This document shows, in pieces, positions 9,763-20,385 of a stretch of 64,000 nucleotides of DNA. The stretch is from contig LT599018.1 of assembly GCA_900079685.1 (NCBI GenBank), forward strand, positions 1,696,970-1,760,969, read 5' to 3'. The first letter of the stretch is position 1. Every line of letters starts with the position of its first letter. The notes below the pieces were generated by a model. It did no database searches, was not told where the DNA came from, and saw only the letters and a program-made list of their open reading frames with translations. Origin of the DNA: an uncultured delta proteobacterium (GTDB lineage: Bacteria; Desulfobacterota; Desulfovibrionia; Desulfovibrionales; Desulfovibrionaceae). The translations under genes and the position numbers were made by a program.

Positions 9763-10050
9763 ACCGTACTCCTCTCTGTTAGAGTGTCCACAACCACAGG
9801 CAAACATGGTTCAAGGTATACCACGCCCGCAGGCTGGCGGGAAGTAACGGGGATAAGAAAAATCGAAGATGCTATAATCCGCGCACTTACCGCTCATCAG
9901 CGCCGAGCTGTTTTCTCCCGCGAAATTTTCCGCCTCACGGGACGGGCGCAACACCCACGGCCCAACATTCGGGGGCCGCGCCAAATCCGTTGTCTCTTAA
10001 GGGTAAATCGCCTATGCTGCTACGGTGTTGTACCTGTCAATGAGGTGATG
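9763..10050 (+). promoter_or_regulatory. Intergenic region with a possible promoter for the ComM-like gene
   Basis: About 290 bases between divergent genes. TATAAT at 9873-9878 is a perfect -10 hexamer, but no good -35 lies 17 bases upstream. GAGG at 10042-10045 is the ribosome-binding site of the gene starting at 10051. Nothing else is recognised. Confidence 0.35.
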
Positions 10051-11604
10051 ATGACCGCCAAAGTTCTCTGCGCCGCGCTCCACGGCATTCATGCCTTCCC
10101 GGTTGCGCTTGAAACGGATCTGCATAAGGGCGGCATGCCCTCCTTCAGCATGGTGGGCCTGGTCGAAGGCGCCGCCCGCGAAGCCCGCGAACGGGTTTTC
10201 GCGGCGTTACGCAACGGCGGGCACCGCCTCGCCCCCGCCCGCATCACGATAAACCTCGCCCCGGCGGACCGCCGCAAAGACGGCAGCGGGTTCGACCTGC
10301 CCCTCGCCGTGGGGCTGCTCGCGGCTTCCGGCATTCTGCCGGCCGAAATCCTCCCGGAGTTCCTGTTCGTCGGGGAACTCTCGCTCACCGGCGAGGTGAC
10401 CCCGGTGCCCGGCATCCTCCCTTCCGCCATTCTCGCGCGGGACACGGGCCGCGCGGGCCTTTTCGTGCCCGCCGCCAATGCCCAGGAAGCCGCCGTGGTG
10501 GAAGGCCTTGCCGTCTACCCGGTCCGCCACATCAACGAACTGGTCGCGCATCTGGCAGGGGAAGCGCAGATCGCGCCCGCCGCGCCCCTCCCCGTTACGC
10601 CCGGCACGGTCCGGCATCCTTTTGATTTCGCGGAGGTCAAAGGCCAGGAACACGCCAAGCGGGCCATAGAAATCGCGGCCTCGGGCGGGCACAACCTGCT
10701 TTTCGCCGGGCCGCCGGGCAGCGGTAAGACCATGCTGGCCCAGCGCATCCCCAGTATTCTGCCGCCCCTTTCCTTCGACGAATCCCTGGAAGTTTCCGCC
10801 ATTTACAGCGTGGCGGGCCTGCTCGACGCCAAGGCGGAATCGGGTCTTATCCGGCACAGGCCCTTCCGCTCGCCGCACCATACCATTTCCCACGCCGGGC
10901 TGGTCGGCGGCGGTGCGCACCCCAAACCCGGCGAGGTTTCCCTGGCCCACAGGGGCGTGCTGTTCCTTGACGAGCTGCCGGAATTCCAGAAGCAGGCCCT
11001 GGAGACCTTGCGCCAGCCGCTGGAAGACGGCGTCGTCACCATCTCCCGCGCTGCCGGATCCCTCTCCTATCCGGCGGATTTCATGCTGGTGGCGTCCATG
11101 AACCCCTGCCCCTGCGGGTATCTTACGGATGCGCGCAAACCCTGCACCTGCTCGCCCCACGACATCAAGCGCTACGCCTCGCGGCTCTCCGGCCCGCTGC
11201 TCGACCGCATCGACCTGCATATCGAAGTGCCCGCCGTGCCGTATGACGATCTCGCCTCCCAGACCAAAGGGGAAGGGTCGGCGGCCATGGCGGCGCGTGT
11301 CGCCGCCGCCCGCGCCGTGCAGGCCCGGCGGTACGCGCCGTATAATCAGGCGGCCGGAGCGCCCCGCTGCCGCACCAACGCCGACCTCGGCGGCGACCTG
11401 CTTGAGCAATTCTGCGCCCTGGACGGCGAGGGCCGCGCCTTCCTCGGCAAAGCCGTCACCTCCCTCGCCCTGTCCGCCCGCGCCTATACCCGCATATTGC
11501 GGATAGCCCGCACCATCGCGGACATGGAAGGCGAAAAAACCATCACAACGCCCCACCTGGCCGAAGCCGTCAACTGCCGCTTCCTCGACCGGCAAGGCGG
11601 ATAG
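10051..11604 (+). CDS. YifB/ComM-family Mg-chelatase-like AAA+ ATPase
   Basis: 517 residues. The N-terminal ChlI-like domain (about 20-140, GGMPSFSMVGL...) is followed by an AAA+ module with Walker A GPPGSGKTM, Walker B VLFLDELPEF and a Cys-rich MNPCPCGY segment, then the Mg-chelatase C-terminal domain. In Vibrio and Haemophilus the homologue ComM is a hexameric helicase that extends branch migration of incoming single-stranded DNA in natural transformation. A role in recombination is likely but untested here. Two ATGs (10048, 10051) follow GAGG; 10051 has better spacing. Confidence 0.92.
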   Translation: MTAKVLCAALHGIHAFPVALETDLHKGGMPSFSMVGLVEGAAREARERVFAALRNGGHRLAPARITINLAPADRRKDGSGFDLPLAVGLLAASGILPAEILPEFLFVGELSLTGEVTPVPGILPSAILARDTGRAGLFVPAANAQEAAVVEGLAVYPVRHINELVAHLAGEAQIAPAAPLPVTPGTVRHPFDFAEVKGQEHAKRAIEIAASGGHNLLFAGPPGSGKTMLAQRIPSILPPLSFDESLEVSAIYSVAGLLDAKAESGLIRHRPFRSPHHTISHAGLVGGGAHPKPGEVSLAHRGVLFLDELPEFQKQALETLRQPLEDGVVTISRAAGSLSYPADFMLVASMNPCPCGYLTDARKPCTCSPHDIKRYASRLSGPLLDRIDLHIEVPAVPYDDLASQTKGEGSAAMAARVAAARAVQARRYAPYNQAAGAPRCRTNADLGGDLLEQFCALDGEGRAFLGKAVTSLALSARAYTRILRIARTIADMEGEKTITTPHLAEAVNCRFLDRQGG

Positions 11605-11606
11605 AG

Positions 11607-11658
11607 CCGGGGGAAGGGGAGAAACTTTTTTACAAAAAAGTTTCTCCCCTTCCCCCGG
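11607..11658. repeat. Long inverted repeat, member 2 of a hairpin family
   Basis: A perfect 25-bp stem (11607-11631 with 11634-11658) and two-base loop, followed by a C-rich tail ending CCCCTTTTC. Its arm pattern (G-run, A/G, AAAC, T-run) and tail match the hairpin after lepA at 4974-5020. Confidence 0.87.
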
Positions 11659-11728
11659 ACCCCCATCCCCTTTTCAAAAAACGTCACTAGAGAGATTGTT
11701 ACTTTTCCGAACGGATCAACCGCTCGCT

Positions 11729-12310
11729 TCAGGAATCCCCCGGCGGCCGCCGTTTTCCGGCCATCCGCCGCCATGCCCAGATAGCGAGCGCCAGGGCGAC
11801 GACAACGCCGAGCGCGATCTTGTCCGCGTGCGGGTGCCCCTGGAGAAAAGCCGTCGCGGCCCGCCCGAGAAAATACCCGGCGGCGATGCAGGCCGAGGCC
11901 CAGATCCCCGCGCTGACGGTGTTGAGGACAAGGAATTTCCAGTGGTTGACCCGGCCCATGCCCAGCAGAACGGGCGTCACGTTGCGTATGCCGTAGACGA
12001 AGCGGAAGCCGAGAATCAGCGGCGTTTCATAGCGGTCGAGTAACTCCCGCGCCTTCGGCGCGTTCCGCTCCAGGCGGGGGAACCGGTGCAGCACGGCGTT
12101 TCCCTTCCAGCGGCCCAGGTAAAACATGAGCTGGTCCGAAGCCAGGCTGCCGCCGAAAGCGCACAGCGCCGCGGGCACAGGGGAAAGATACCCCTGATGC
12201 GCGAGAAGGCCGGCAAGAATGACGATGAACTCCCCTTCCAGGAACGCGCCCGCCGCAAGGGCGATGTACCCGTAAGAACGCAGGAGTTCCGCCGGATCAA
12301 GACCGAACAT
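11729..12310 (-). CDS. DedA-family membrane protein (paralogue 1)
   Basis: 193 residues with the family signature GAFLEGEFIVILAG near the N-terminus, the RYETPLILGFRFVYGIRNVTP segment (glycine/arginine-rich re-entrant motif) and four to five hydrophobic segments. DedA proteins are inner-membrane proteins linked to membrane-potential maintenance, undecaprenyl-phosphate or phospholipid flipping and envelope stress. Start chosen at the ATG giving MFGLDP, which matches the start of the neighbouring paralogue. The two genes run in the same direction 150 bases apart, a tandem duplication that has diverged. Confidence 0.9.
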   Translation of the reverse strand: MFGLDPAELLRSYGYIALAAGAFLEGEFIVILAGLLAHQGYLSPVPAALCAFGGSLASDQLMFYLGRWKGNAVLHRFPRLERNAPKARELLDRYETPLILGFRFVYGIRNVTPVLLGMGRVNHWKFLVLNTVSAGIWASACIAAGYFLGRAATAFLQGHPHADKIALGVVVALALAIWAWRRMAGKRRPPGDS

Positions 12311-12459
12311 ACGACGATCCCGTTGCGGAAAGACGCGCGCCGGTCCCGGCACCATGCGCGGAGCGCGCGGTTCTTCGTGCAGCGCACACCCTACCACAGG
12401 CGTAGGCGAGGGTCACTGTGTTTCAGGAAATTCAGGGGCGTTTTAGATTTGACGCGGCC

Positions 12460-13152
12460 TCAGGAGAGGGGGGGCTGTTCGCCGTCGCCCCGGTCGGCGG
12501 GTGGGCCCTCTTTCGGCGGATTTTCCCTGCGGATGGTGGCGATGGTGCGCTCAAGCGGGTCCGGGGAGACGAGTTCCGTCGCCCGCTCCCGTTTTTTCTT
12601 CCGCCGCTTATGCACAAGCCACACGACGAAAATGACGGCCGCAAGCCCGCCGAGGACGTACCGGCCCGCATGGGGCACGGCTTCCAGAAACACCGTCACG
12701 GCCTGACCGAAAAAATACCCGGCCGCCGTGAAGGAGACCGCCCAGACGGCGGCGCCGATGACGTTGAGGACCAGGAACTTGAGGTGGCTCACACCGCTGA
12801 CGCCCATGAGAATGGGCGTGACGTTACGCACCCCGTAGATGAAGCGAAAGCCCAGTATCAGGGGCGTTTCGTACCGGGCGAGAAGGCGGGCCGCCTTGGC
12901 GACCTTTTTCTCCAGTTTCTCGAAACGCTGGATGATGGCCATGCCTTTCCAGCGGCCGAGGATGAACATGAACTGGTCGGAAGTCACGCTGCCGCAAAAG
13001 GCGCACAGCGCGATAAGCGGGGGGGAAAGCAGTTCCTGCTGGGCCAGAAAGCCCGCGATAATGACGATCGTCTCGCCTTCAAGAAACGTCCCGATCAGAA
13101 GAGCCAGATATCCGTAGGATTGAAGCAGATCAACAGGATCGACGCCGAACAT
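12460..13152 (-). CDS. DedA-family membrane protein (paralogue 2)
   Basis: 230 residues, beginning MFGVDPVDLLQSYGYLALL. It carries the same signature as its neighbour (GTFLEGETIVIIAGFLAQQ; ARYETPLILGFRFIYGVRNV). It differs by a longer, basic and Pro-rich C-terminal tail (about residues 185-230: VHKRRKKKRERATELV...) predicted to be cytoplasmic. Function as for paralogue 1. The about 250 bases upstream (13153-13398) hold no gene. Confidence 0.9.
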   Translation of the reverse strand: MFGVDPVDLLQSYGYLALLIGTFLEGETIVIIAGFLAQQELLSPPLIALCAFCGSVTSDQFMFILGRWKGMAIIQRFEKLEKKVAKAARLLARYETPLILGFRFIYGVRNVTPILMGVSGVSHLKFLVLNVIGAAVWAVSFTAAGYFFGQAVTVFLEAVPHAGRYVLGGLAAVIFVVWLVHKRRKKKRERATELVSPDPLERTIATIRRENPPKEGPPADRGDGEQPPLS

Positions 13153-13359
13153 CGTATGCTCCGGGGAAAACTACCCCGCAAAAGGGCGCGGTCCATGTGG
13201 TAACGGTCACGGGTCTAGGCAAATTGCAACTCCTGGGCAGGTACTTTTCATACGCGCGGATCGCGATTGTGTAAAGAGAGCCTGCTGCCGGGCAAGTTTT
13301 TCATCTGCGGCTGTAGAAAACAATGATTATGCGGGCCCGGAAGACGCGCGCGGCATGCG

Positions 13360-13391
13360 AAAAACGGCATGCGGGTTTTCCGCATGCCGTT
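13360..13391 (-). terminator. Intrinsic terminator of folD
   Basis: On the minus strand AACGGCATGCGG and CCGCATGCCGTT form a 12-bp stem with a five-base loop, followed by TTTTT, just downstream of the folD stop. Confidence 0.88.
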
Positions 13392-13398
13392 CCGGGGC

Positions 13399-14259
13399 TT
13401 ACAAATTGCAATGGTCCTTGTATGCCTGGACCGTGTTGGCGAGCAACTGCGCAATGGTCATGGGGCCGATGCCGCCCGGAACCGGCGTGATGGCCGAGGC
13501 CTTTTTGCTGACGCTTTCATAATCCGCGTCGCCGGCAAGGCCCGTTTCCGTCCGGTTGATGCCCACGTCCACCACCACGGCGCCTTCCTTGACCATATCG
13601 CCCGTGATGCAGCGGGGCCGGCCCATGGCGAGGATCAAAAAATCCGCCTCGCGGCAGACCGCGCCAAGGTCCGGCGTGCCGGAGTGGCAGACCGTGACCG
13701 TGGCGTTGGCGTTTTTGCCCTTTTCCGCAAGCAGGAGCAGCATGGGTTTGCCCACGATGTTGCTGCGCCCGACGACAACGGCCTTTTTCCCGTTGGGGGA
13801 GAGGCCGTACCGCTCCAGAAGCACCATGACCCCGGCGGGCGTGCAGGGGCGGAGTCCCGGCAGGCCGAGGGTGAGCTTGCCCATGTTGACCGGGTGGAAC
13901 CCGTCCACGTCTTTATCCGGCGCGATGCGCTCGAGGCAGCGCTGGCTGTCCAGCCCGGCGGGCAGCGGCAGTTGCAGCAAAATGCCGTCCACATCCGCGC
14001 GCGCGTTCAACGTGTCGATGAGCGCTTCCAGTTCCGCCTGGCCCGTCGCGGCGGGCAGGCGGAAGGTTTCCGATAAAAAACCCGCGCCCTGGCAGGCTTT
14101 TTCCTTGTTGCGAACGTACACCTGGGAGGCGGGGTCCTCTCCCACCAGAATAACGGCCAGCCCCGGAGCGCGGCCAGCCCTGGGGGCCAGGGTCTTCACC
14201 TCTTCGGCCAGTTCCGCGCGGATGGCGGCGGCCGTAGCTTTTCCGTCAAGAATGATCAT
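13399..14259 (-). CDS. folD: Bifunctional methylenetetrahydrofolate dehydrogenase / cyclohydrolase
   Basis: 286 residues, the normal FolD length. It contains the signature [14 protein letters not shown] (with the catalytic Lys), GILLQLPLP, the NADP-binding region [12 protein letters not shown] and the C-terminal [15 protein letters not shown]. It interconverts 5,10-methylene-THF and 10-formyl-THF in one-carbon metabolism in the cytoplasm. It ends at a strong terminator. leuB lies about 100 bases upstream in the same orientation. Confidence 0.97.
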   Translation of the reverse strand: MIILDGKATAAAIRAELAEEVKTLAPRAGRAPGLAVILVGEDPASQVYVRNKEKACQGAGFLSETFRLPAATGQAELEALIDTLNARADVDGILLQLPLPAGLDSQRCLERIAPDKDVDGFHPVNMGKLTLGLPGLRPCTPAGVMVLLERYGLSPNGKKAVVVGRSNIVGKPMLLLLAEKGKNANATVTVCHSGTPDLGAVCREADFLILAMGRPRCITGDMVKEGAVVVDVGINRTETGLAGDADYESVSKKASAITPVPGGIGPMTIAQLLANTVQAYKDHCNL

Positions 14260-14361
14260 ACTCGGTCCTGTTTGCTGAACGTGTCATGCTCCGGCAACCG
14301 GAGGCATTTTTCATAGCTGGAGAACGCATGCGTGTAAAGTTCCCGCCGGTCCGGGTAACGG

Positions 14362-15462
14362 CTACCCCCGGAGTACGGCGGCGGCGACCAGGGAGCCCAT
14401 CTCCTTGCAGCCCACCAGCTTCGGGGCGCTCATGGAGGAGGCGATATCCCCGGTGCGGTACCCGGCTTTGAGCACCCCGCGCACGGCCTCGGTGATGGCC
14501 GTGGCGGCGTCGTTCCGGGCAAAGGCCATATCCAGCATCATGGCGAGGGACAGAATGGTCGCCAGGGGGTTGGCCTTGTCCTGCCCGGCGATATCCGGGG
14601 CGGAACCGTGAATGGGTTCAAAAATACCGGCCCCGCCGCCTTTTCCCAACCCGCTGACCGAGGCCGAGGGCAGGAGCCCCAGGGAGCCGCAGATGGCTGA
14701 GGCTTCGTCCGAAAGAATGTCGCCGAACAGGTTGCCGGTAAGGATCACGTCAAACTGGGCCGGGTTGATGACAAGCTGCATGGTGCAGTTGTCGACGTAC
14801 ATGTGGGAGACCGCGACCTCGGGGTACTCCCGGCGCATGTCGTCCACTATCTCGCGCCACAGGCGGCTCGAGGCCAGAACGTTGGCCTTGTCCACGGAGA
14901 CCATGCGTTTTTTCCGCAGCATGGCCGTCTCAAACCCCACCGTGGCGATACGGCGGATCTCGTTCTCGTTGTATATCATGGTATTGAAGGCGTGGCGCAC
15001 GCCGTCGCGCACCTCCATCCCCGCCGGCTGGCCGAAGTACACGTCGCCTGTCAACTCCCGCACGACCACGAGGTCGATGCCGTTTTTAACGGCGTCCGGC
15101 CGCAGGCCGGAAAGGGAGGAAAGCTCCGGAAATACCGTGGCCGGCCGGATGTTCGCATACAAATTCAGCGCCTTGCGGATGCCGAGCAGGCCGGACTCCG
15201 GCCGTTTGCCGTGGGGGAGAGCATCCCACTTCGGTCCGCCCACCGCGCCGAGCAGGACGGCGTCCGCCTTTTTGCAGGCGTCAAGCGTGCGCTGCGGCAG
15301 AGGGTCGCCTGTAGCGTCAATGGCAGCGCCGCCGAGAAGGTGTTCTTCTCTCGCAACCGTGAAGCCGAACCGTTTTTCGGCCGCATCTAGAACGGCAAGG
15401 GCTTGCGCCACAATTTCCGGGCCGATGCCGTCACCCGGCAGCACAACGAGATGGTGGTTCAT
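14362..15462 (-). CDS. leuB: 3-isopropylmalate dehydrogenase
   Basis: 366 residues. Seen motifs are [13 protein letters not shown] at the N-terminus, GAVGGPKW, the substrate-binding arginine region and the metal-binding [12 protein letters not shown], with [14 protein letters not shown] for NAD binding. It oxidises and decarboxylates 3-isopropylmalate in leucine synthesis. The other leu genes are not adjacent in this window; leuCD may lie elsewhere. Homologous tartrate and isocitrate dehydrogenases share the fold, but length and motifs fit LeuB best. Confidence 0.95.
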   Translation of the reverse strand: MNHHLVVLPGDGIGPEIVAQALAVLDAAEKRFGFTVAREEHLLGGAAIDATGDPLPQRTLDACKKADAVLLGAVGGPKWDALPHGKRPESGLLGIRKALNLYANIRPATVFPELSSLSGLRPDAVKNGIDLVVVRELTGDVYFGQPAGMEVRDGVRHAFNTMIYNENEIRRIATVGFETAMLRKKRMVSVDKANVLASSRLWREIVDDMRREYPEVAVSHMYVDNCTMQLVINPAQFDVILTGNLFGDILSDEASAICGSLGLLPSASVSGLGKGGGAGIFEPIHGSAPDIAGQDKANPLATILSLAMMLDMAFARNDAATAITEAVRGVLKAGYRTGDIASSMSAPKLVGCKEMGSLVAAAVLRG

Positions 15463-15766
15463 GGGGCTGATCCTTCTTTTGGATATGGTTCAAAACTATG
15501 GCCGGAGGAAAGGGACCGGCGCGCGCCGGGCGTTATTCCCTACCCGGTATGGCATATTTTTGCAAACCGCCGGGAGCCGGAACCCACCCCGCAACGTCTT
15601 GCGCCGCTGTGGCCGGACAGCAAAATTCCGCGCTGCGGCATATTATTTTCTATATAAGAGAAGAGAAAACTATGTACAACCATGCCATAAGTGTGTACGC
15701 CTTTTTTCGCGTAACGGCGCGGTGCGTCACCGCCCGTTTTTGTCATAGACTGAAAAGGAGTTCCAG
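15463..15766 (+). promoter_or_regulatory. Leader region of the first TRAP operon
   Basis: Between divergent leuB and dctP. An AT-rich patch at 15640-15670 is a plausible promoter. A small hairpin GCGGTG-CGT-CACCGC at 15719-15733 followed by CCGTTTTTG lies about 30 bases before dctP and could act as a weak attenuator. The dctP ribosome-binding site AAAAGGAG is at 15753-15760. Confidence 0.35.
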
Positions 15767-16777
15767 ATGAAACGCGGTCTTTTCCTGATCTTTTGTTGTT
15801 GCATGGTCATGGTCTTTTGCCTGGGCAGTGCCGTTGCCGCCCCTAAAAAGATCGAGATCTCGCTATCCTGCGCCATGCCCGACACGCACCCCGTCGTGGT
15901 CGAGTTCAACAAGCTGATTAAGGAAATGGAAGAGCGCTCCGGCGGCACCATGACCGGCGTCGTGTACCCCAGCGCCCAGATGGGCGGCGACGTGCAGGTG
16001 CACCATTCCATCCTGGACCACGCCGTCGGCATGATCTGGAGCACCACCGCCAGCCAGGTCACCTTTGTGCCGGATCTGGCCATTTTCGACATCCCCTTCC
16101 TGTTCGCCAACCGCCAGGAAGCGGAAAAGGTCTTTACCGACAAGGAATTCATGGACATCATCGGGCAGAAGTACGAAAAAGCCGGCTTCAAGCTGTTCGG
16201 CTTTGACGTGACGGGCTTCCGCTGGCTGTCCGCCAACCGCCCGGTCCGCAAGATGGAAGACTTGAAAGGCCTGAAAATCAGGACCATGGAAAACCCCTAT
16301 CACGTCGCCTTCTGGCGCGCGCTGGGCGTTTCCCCCACGCCGCTCGCCAACTCCGAGCGCTATACCGCGCTGCAGCAGGGCACCGTGGACGGCCAGGAAA
16401 ATATCCTGGAGAACGCCTACCTTACCCGCCTGTACGAAGTGCAGAGCGACTTCATGAACACCCGCCACCTCGTTTTCCTCGGCGTGTGGGTGATGGACCT
16501 GCAACTCTGGAAGGAAATGAGCAAGGAGCAGCAGGACCTTTTCACGGAACTCCTGGAAAAGTACCGCGCCCAATCCACCAAGGACCTGAACGCGCGCGAG
16601 GAAACGATCATCAAGGAATTGCGTGAAAAGTACAAAAAGACCATCTGGGAAGACCTCGAGCCCGGTGAATATGAACGCTGGCGCGACACCGCCCGCCCGG
16701 CGGCCGAAACGCTGGTGCGCAAGGCCGTGGGCAACGAGCTAGTGGACCTGTTGTACAAGGTGCGTGACAAAAAGTAA
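15767..16777 (+). CDS. dctP: TRAP transporter solute-binding protein (DctP family)
   Basis: 336 residues. The signal peptide (about 1-24, ...LGSAVAAPKK) exports it to the periplasm. The mature part has the DctP pattern: LSCAMPDTHPVVVEFNKL at the ligand site, FDIPFLFANRQEA, and GLKIRTMENPYHVAFWRALG with the arginine that binds the substrate carboxylate. It captures an organic acid for the DctQM permease encoded downstream. The substrate is not predictable from sequence. A strong terminator separates it from dctQ. Confidence 0.94.
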   Translation: MKRGLFLIFCCCMVMVFCLGSAVAAPKKIEISLSCAMPDTHPVVVEFNKLIKEMEERSGGTMTGVVYPSAQMGGDVQVHHSILDHAVGMIWSTTASQVTFVPDLAIFDIPFLFANRQEAEKVFTDKEFMDIIGQKYEKAGFKLFGFDVTGFRWLSANRPVRKMEDLKGLKIRTMENPYHVAFWRALGVSPTPLANSERYTALQQGTVDGQENILENAYLTRLYEVQSDFMNTRHLVFLGVWVMDLQLWKEMSKEQQDLFTELLEKYRAQSTKDLNAREETIIKELREKYKKTIWEDLEPGEYERWRDTARPAAETLVRKAVGNELVDLLYKVRDKK

Positions 16778-16811
16778 CGCGCCGTCGATTCCGGCCCCAT
16801 AGACTGCCGCC

Positions 16812-16852
16812 CGGTGCGGCTGCCTCCCGAGGGGGCAGCCGCACCGTTTTTT
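16812..16852 (+). terminator. Intra-operon terminator between dctP and dctQ
   Basis: A 13-bp GC-rich stem (16812-16824 with 16834-16846) directly followed by six T residues. It should give partial termination, so that the periplasmic binding protein is made in excess over the membrane subunits. Confidence 0.85.
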
Positions 16853-16945
16853 GCATATTCCCCGGCGGAAGCCCCGCTCCCGCCGCGACGGTTACGGGCA
16901 TTCCACGTGTGGCGTGAAGCCCAAACGGCTCATACGGAGAACGAT

Positions 16946-17425
16946 ATGAAACAATACCTTTCCTGGCTGGACGCCAATTTCGAGAACGTGTTCATCGGCA
17001 TCATGCTGGTGAGCATTACCGGCCTCTCAACCCTGCAGGTCGTCATGCGCTACTGCTTTGCCAACGCCCTGCCGTGGGTGGAGGAGGTCGTGGTGTACAT
17101 GAACGTGTGGATCGGCTTTATCGGCTGCGCCTTTGCCATGAAGTTCAACAACGACCTGCGCATCGATTTCGGCACCCTGCTGCCGCCGAACGTCGCCGCG
17201 GGCATGAAGGTCCTGGCGGACTGCGTCACCGTCGCCGTGTATCTGTATCTGGCCTACCTCGGCATCGGCATCGTCGGGGACGTGATCCACCGGGGCCAGA
17301 CCAGCCCGGCGGCCGGGATACCGCTGTACCTTCTGTACTCCTCCCTCATGGTCGGCGCCGCGCTCGCGGTGTTCCGCTTCGCGCAGCGGACCTACCGGAC
17401 CATGCGCCGCAAAGGTAACGGGTGA
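16946..17425 (+). CDS. dctQ: TRAP transporter small permease subunit (DctQ family)
   Basis: 159 residues with four predicted membrane segments (about 14-32, 47-65, 84-106 and 126-146) and the DctQ signature RYCFANALPWVEEVVVYMNVWIG around residues 30-52. It bridges the large permease in the inner membrane. Start at 16946 follows GGAG at 16935. Its stop overlaps the GTG start of dctM. Confidence 0.92.
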   Translation: MKQYLSWLDANFENVFIGIMLVSITGLSTLQVVMRYCFANALPWVEEVVVYMNVWIGFIGCAFAMKFNNDLRIDFGTLLPPNVAAGMKVLADCVTVAVYLYLAYLGIGIVGDVIHRGQTSPAAGIPLYLLYSSLMVGAALAVFRFAQRTYRTMRRKGNG

Positions 17426-18717
17426 CCGCCATGCATATGCTTTCCGCCATTCTGCTGTTTGCCCTGCTCATGACGGTGCCCATCGGCATCAGCATCATCC
17501 TGAGCACCTTCGCGGTGCATTTTCTCGGCATCAGCCGCCCGGTCAACCCGGTCTTCATTTACCGCTCCATCGTGGACGGGCTGCACTCCTACCCGCTTTT
17601 GGCCGTGCCGCTGTTCATCCTTTCCGGCCTGATAATGGCCCGGGGGGGCATCGCTAAAAAGCTGTTCGAGTTCTTCGCCTATTTCATGGGCAAAGTGCGG
17701 GCGGGCATGCCCATTACGGCGGTCATAACCTGCCTGTTCTACGGCTCTTTGTCCGGCTCCGGCCCGGCCACAACCGCGGCGGTCGGCAGCATGGTCATCC
17801 CGTATCTGGAGGACCTCGGCTATGAGCGCAATTTCGCGGCGGCGCTCGTCACCACCGCGGGCTCCCTTGGCGTCATCATCCCGCCGAGCGTGCCGTTCAT
17901 CATTTACGCCTTGTGCGCCAATATATCCGTTGCTGACATGTTCATCGCGGGGATTATTCCCGGGATCATCATCGCCGTATGCCTTTCGCTCTGCGCGTAT
18001 ATTCACTGCGTCCGCAAGGGCGAGGACAGGGAAAAGCTGAACAGCACCGTCGCGGCCATCAGGAGCAAAGGCCTCGGCGGGCTGCTCAAAGACAGCTTCT
18101 GGGCGTTGCTGACGCCCGTTATCATCCTGGGCGGCATTTACGGCGGCATATTCACGCCGACGGAGGCCGCCACCGCCTCCGTGGTCTATTCCGTCGCGGT
18201 CAGCATGTTCATATACCGGACCATGAGCGTGAAGGACATCCCCGGCATCCTGTCCGAGACCGCCCGGAGCCTCGCGCCCCTGCTTATCGTGGTGGCGTCG
18301 GCCACGCTTTTCGGCAAGGTGCTGACCCTGATGCAGGTCCCGCGCATGATCCAGCAGATCATGACGGACACGGCCGGCACCGCATTCATGGTCATCCTGA
18401 CGCTCAACCTGATCCTGCTCGTCGCGGGCATGCTCATCAACTGCATCTCCGCCATCCTGATCCTCACCCCGGTTCTTCTGCCCATAGCGCTGGCCATCGG
18501 CATGCACCCGGTGCATTTCGGCATCATGATGGTGGTCAACCTCGCCATCGGCCTCGTCACCCCGCCGGTGGGCGCGGACCTCTTCGTCACCTGCGGCATG
18601 TTTCGCATACCCGTGGCCACACTCGCCAGGCACACCGTCCCCTTTATCCTGGCATTCCTGGTCGCGCTGGCGGTCGTGGCCTATATTCCCGCCGTATCCC
18701 TCGTGTTTATCCCGTAG
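17422..18717 (+). CDS. dctM: TRAP transporter large permease subunit (DctM family)
   Basis: 431 residues, strongly hydrophobic with about 12 membrane segments. Family motifs are FYGSLSGSGPATTAAVGSM, GGIYGGIFTPTEAATASV and the C-terminal LVTPPVGADLFVTC. It is the sodium-coupled transport channel. The GTG start at 17422 overlaps the dctQ stop by three bases, showing translational coupling; an ATG at 17431 is an alternative. The gene ends just before the tandem repeat array at 18731. Confidence 0.95.
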   Translation: MTAMHMLSAILLFALLMTVPIGISIILSTFAVHFLGISRPVNPVFIYRSIVDGLHSYPLLAVPLFILSGLIMARGGIAKKLFEFFAYFMGKVRAGMPITAVITCLFYGSLSGSGPATTAAVGSMVIPYLEDLGYERNFAAALVTTAGSLGVIIPPSVPFIIYALCANISVADMFIAGIIPGIIIAVCLSLCAYIHCVRKGEDREKLNSTVAAIRSKGLGGLLKDSFWALLTPVIILGGIYGGIFTPTEAATASVVYSVAVSMFIYRTMSVKDIPGILSETARSLAPLLIVVASATLFGKVLTLMQVPRMIQQIMTDTAGTAFMVILTLNLILLVAGMLINCISAILILTPVLLPIALAIGMHPVHFGIMMVVNLAIGLVTPPVGADLFVTCGMFRIPVATLARHTVPFILAFLVALAVVAYIPAVSLVFIP

Positions 18718-18730
18718 AATCCGGGAGCGT

Positions 18731-18840
18731 CCACGCAAAAAGGCCTGCCAGGCCACGCAAAAAGGCCCGCCAGGCCACGCAAAAAGGCCCGCCAGGCCAC
18801 GCAAAAAGGCCCGCCAGGCCACGCAAAAAGGCCCGCCGGA
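18731..18840. repeat. Five tandem copies of a 22-bp unit
   Basis: Contiguous 22-bp units begin at 18731, 18753, 18775, 18797 and 18819. Copies 2-4 are identical, copy 1 differs by one base, and copy 5 diverges at its last three bases. Each contains AAAAAGGCCCGCC, which on the minus strand reads GGCGGGCCTTTTT, the 3' arm plus U-tract of the eno terminator. Confidence 0.95.
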
Positions 18841-18852
18841 AGGCGGGCCTTT
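18825..18852 (-). terminator. Intrinsic terminator of eno
   Basis: On the minus strand GGCCCGCC-TTCC-GGCGGGCC followed by TTTTT, immediately after the eno stop. Its distal arm is the first unit of the tandem array. Confidence 0.9.
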
Positions 18853-18874
18853 ACAGTCTGATAATCCGGCGGGC

Positions 18875-20191
<1,317 letters not shown>

Positions 20192-20385
20192 TCACTAAAC
20201 TTACGCATGTTGGCTATATACCCCGGAGGGGATATTGCCAACACAATTTTGGTAACAAGCAACATATGCGGGAAAATTTTACCACAACAAGTTGTACCTT
20301 GTAATGATTTCTTCTTCCATCGTGTTGGAAAAAATGTCACGCGCGCCCGCGTACCGGAAAAACAAGCCACGCGGCCCGGTTTCAC

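Noticed and set aside
13248-13454. Small open frame between dedA and folD
   Set aside because: No ribosome-binding site, overlaps the folD terminator, and has unlikely composition.
15550-15564. Sigma-54 promoter TGGCATATTTTTGC before the first TRAP operon
   Set aside because: GG to GC spacing is nine bases, not ten, and it overlaps no other supporting signal.
15672-15770. 32-codon leader peptide MYNHAISVYAFFRV... overlapping the dctP start
   Set aside because: Ribosome-binding site is poor and the Arg/Cys-rich sequence looks like chance; the small hairpin within it is noted only as a weak attenuator.
18731-18840. Possible CRISPR array
   Set aside because: The 22-bp units are contiguous with no spacers, and their sequence derives from the eno terminator.
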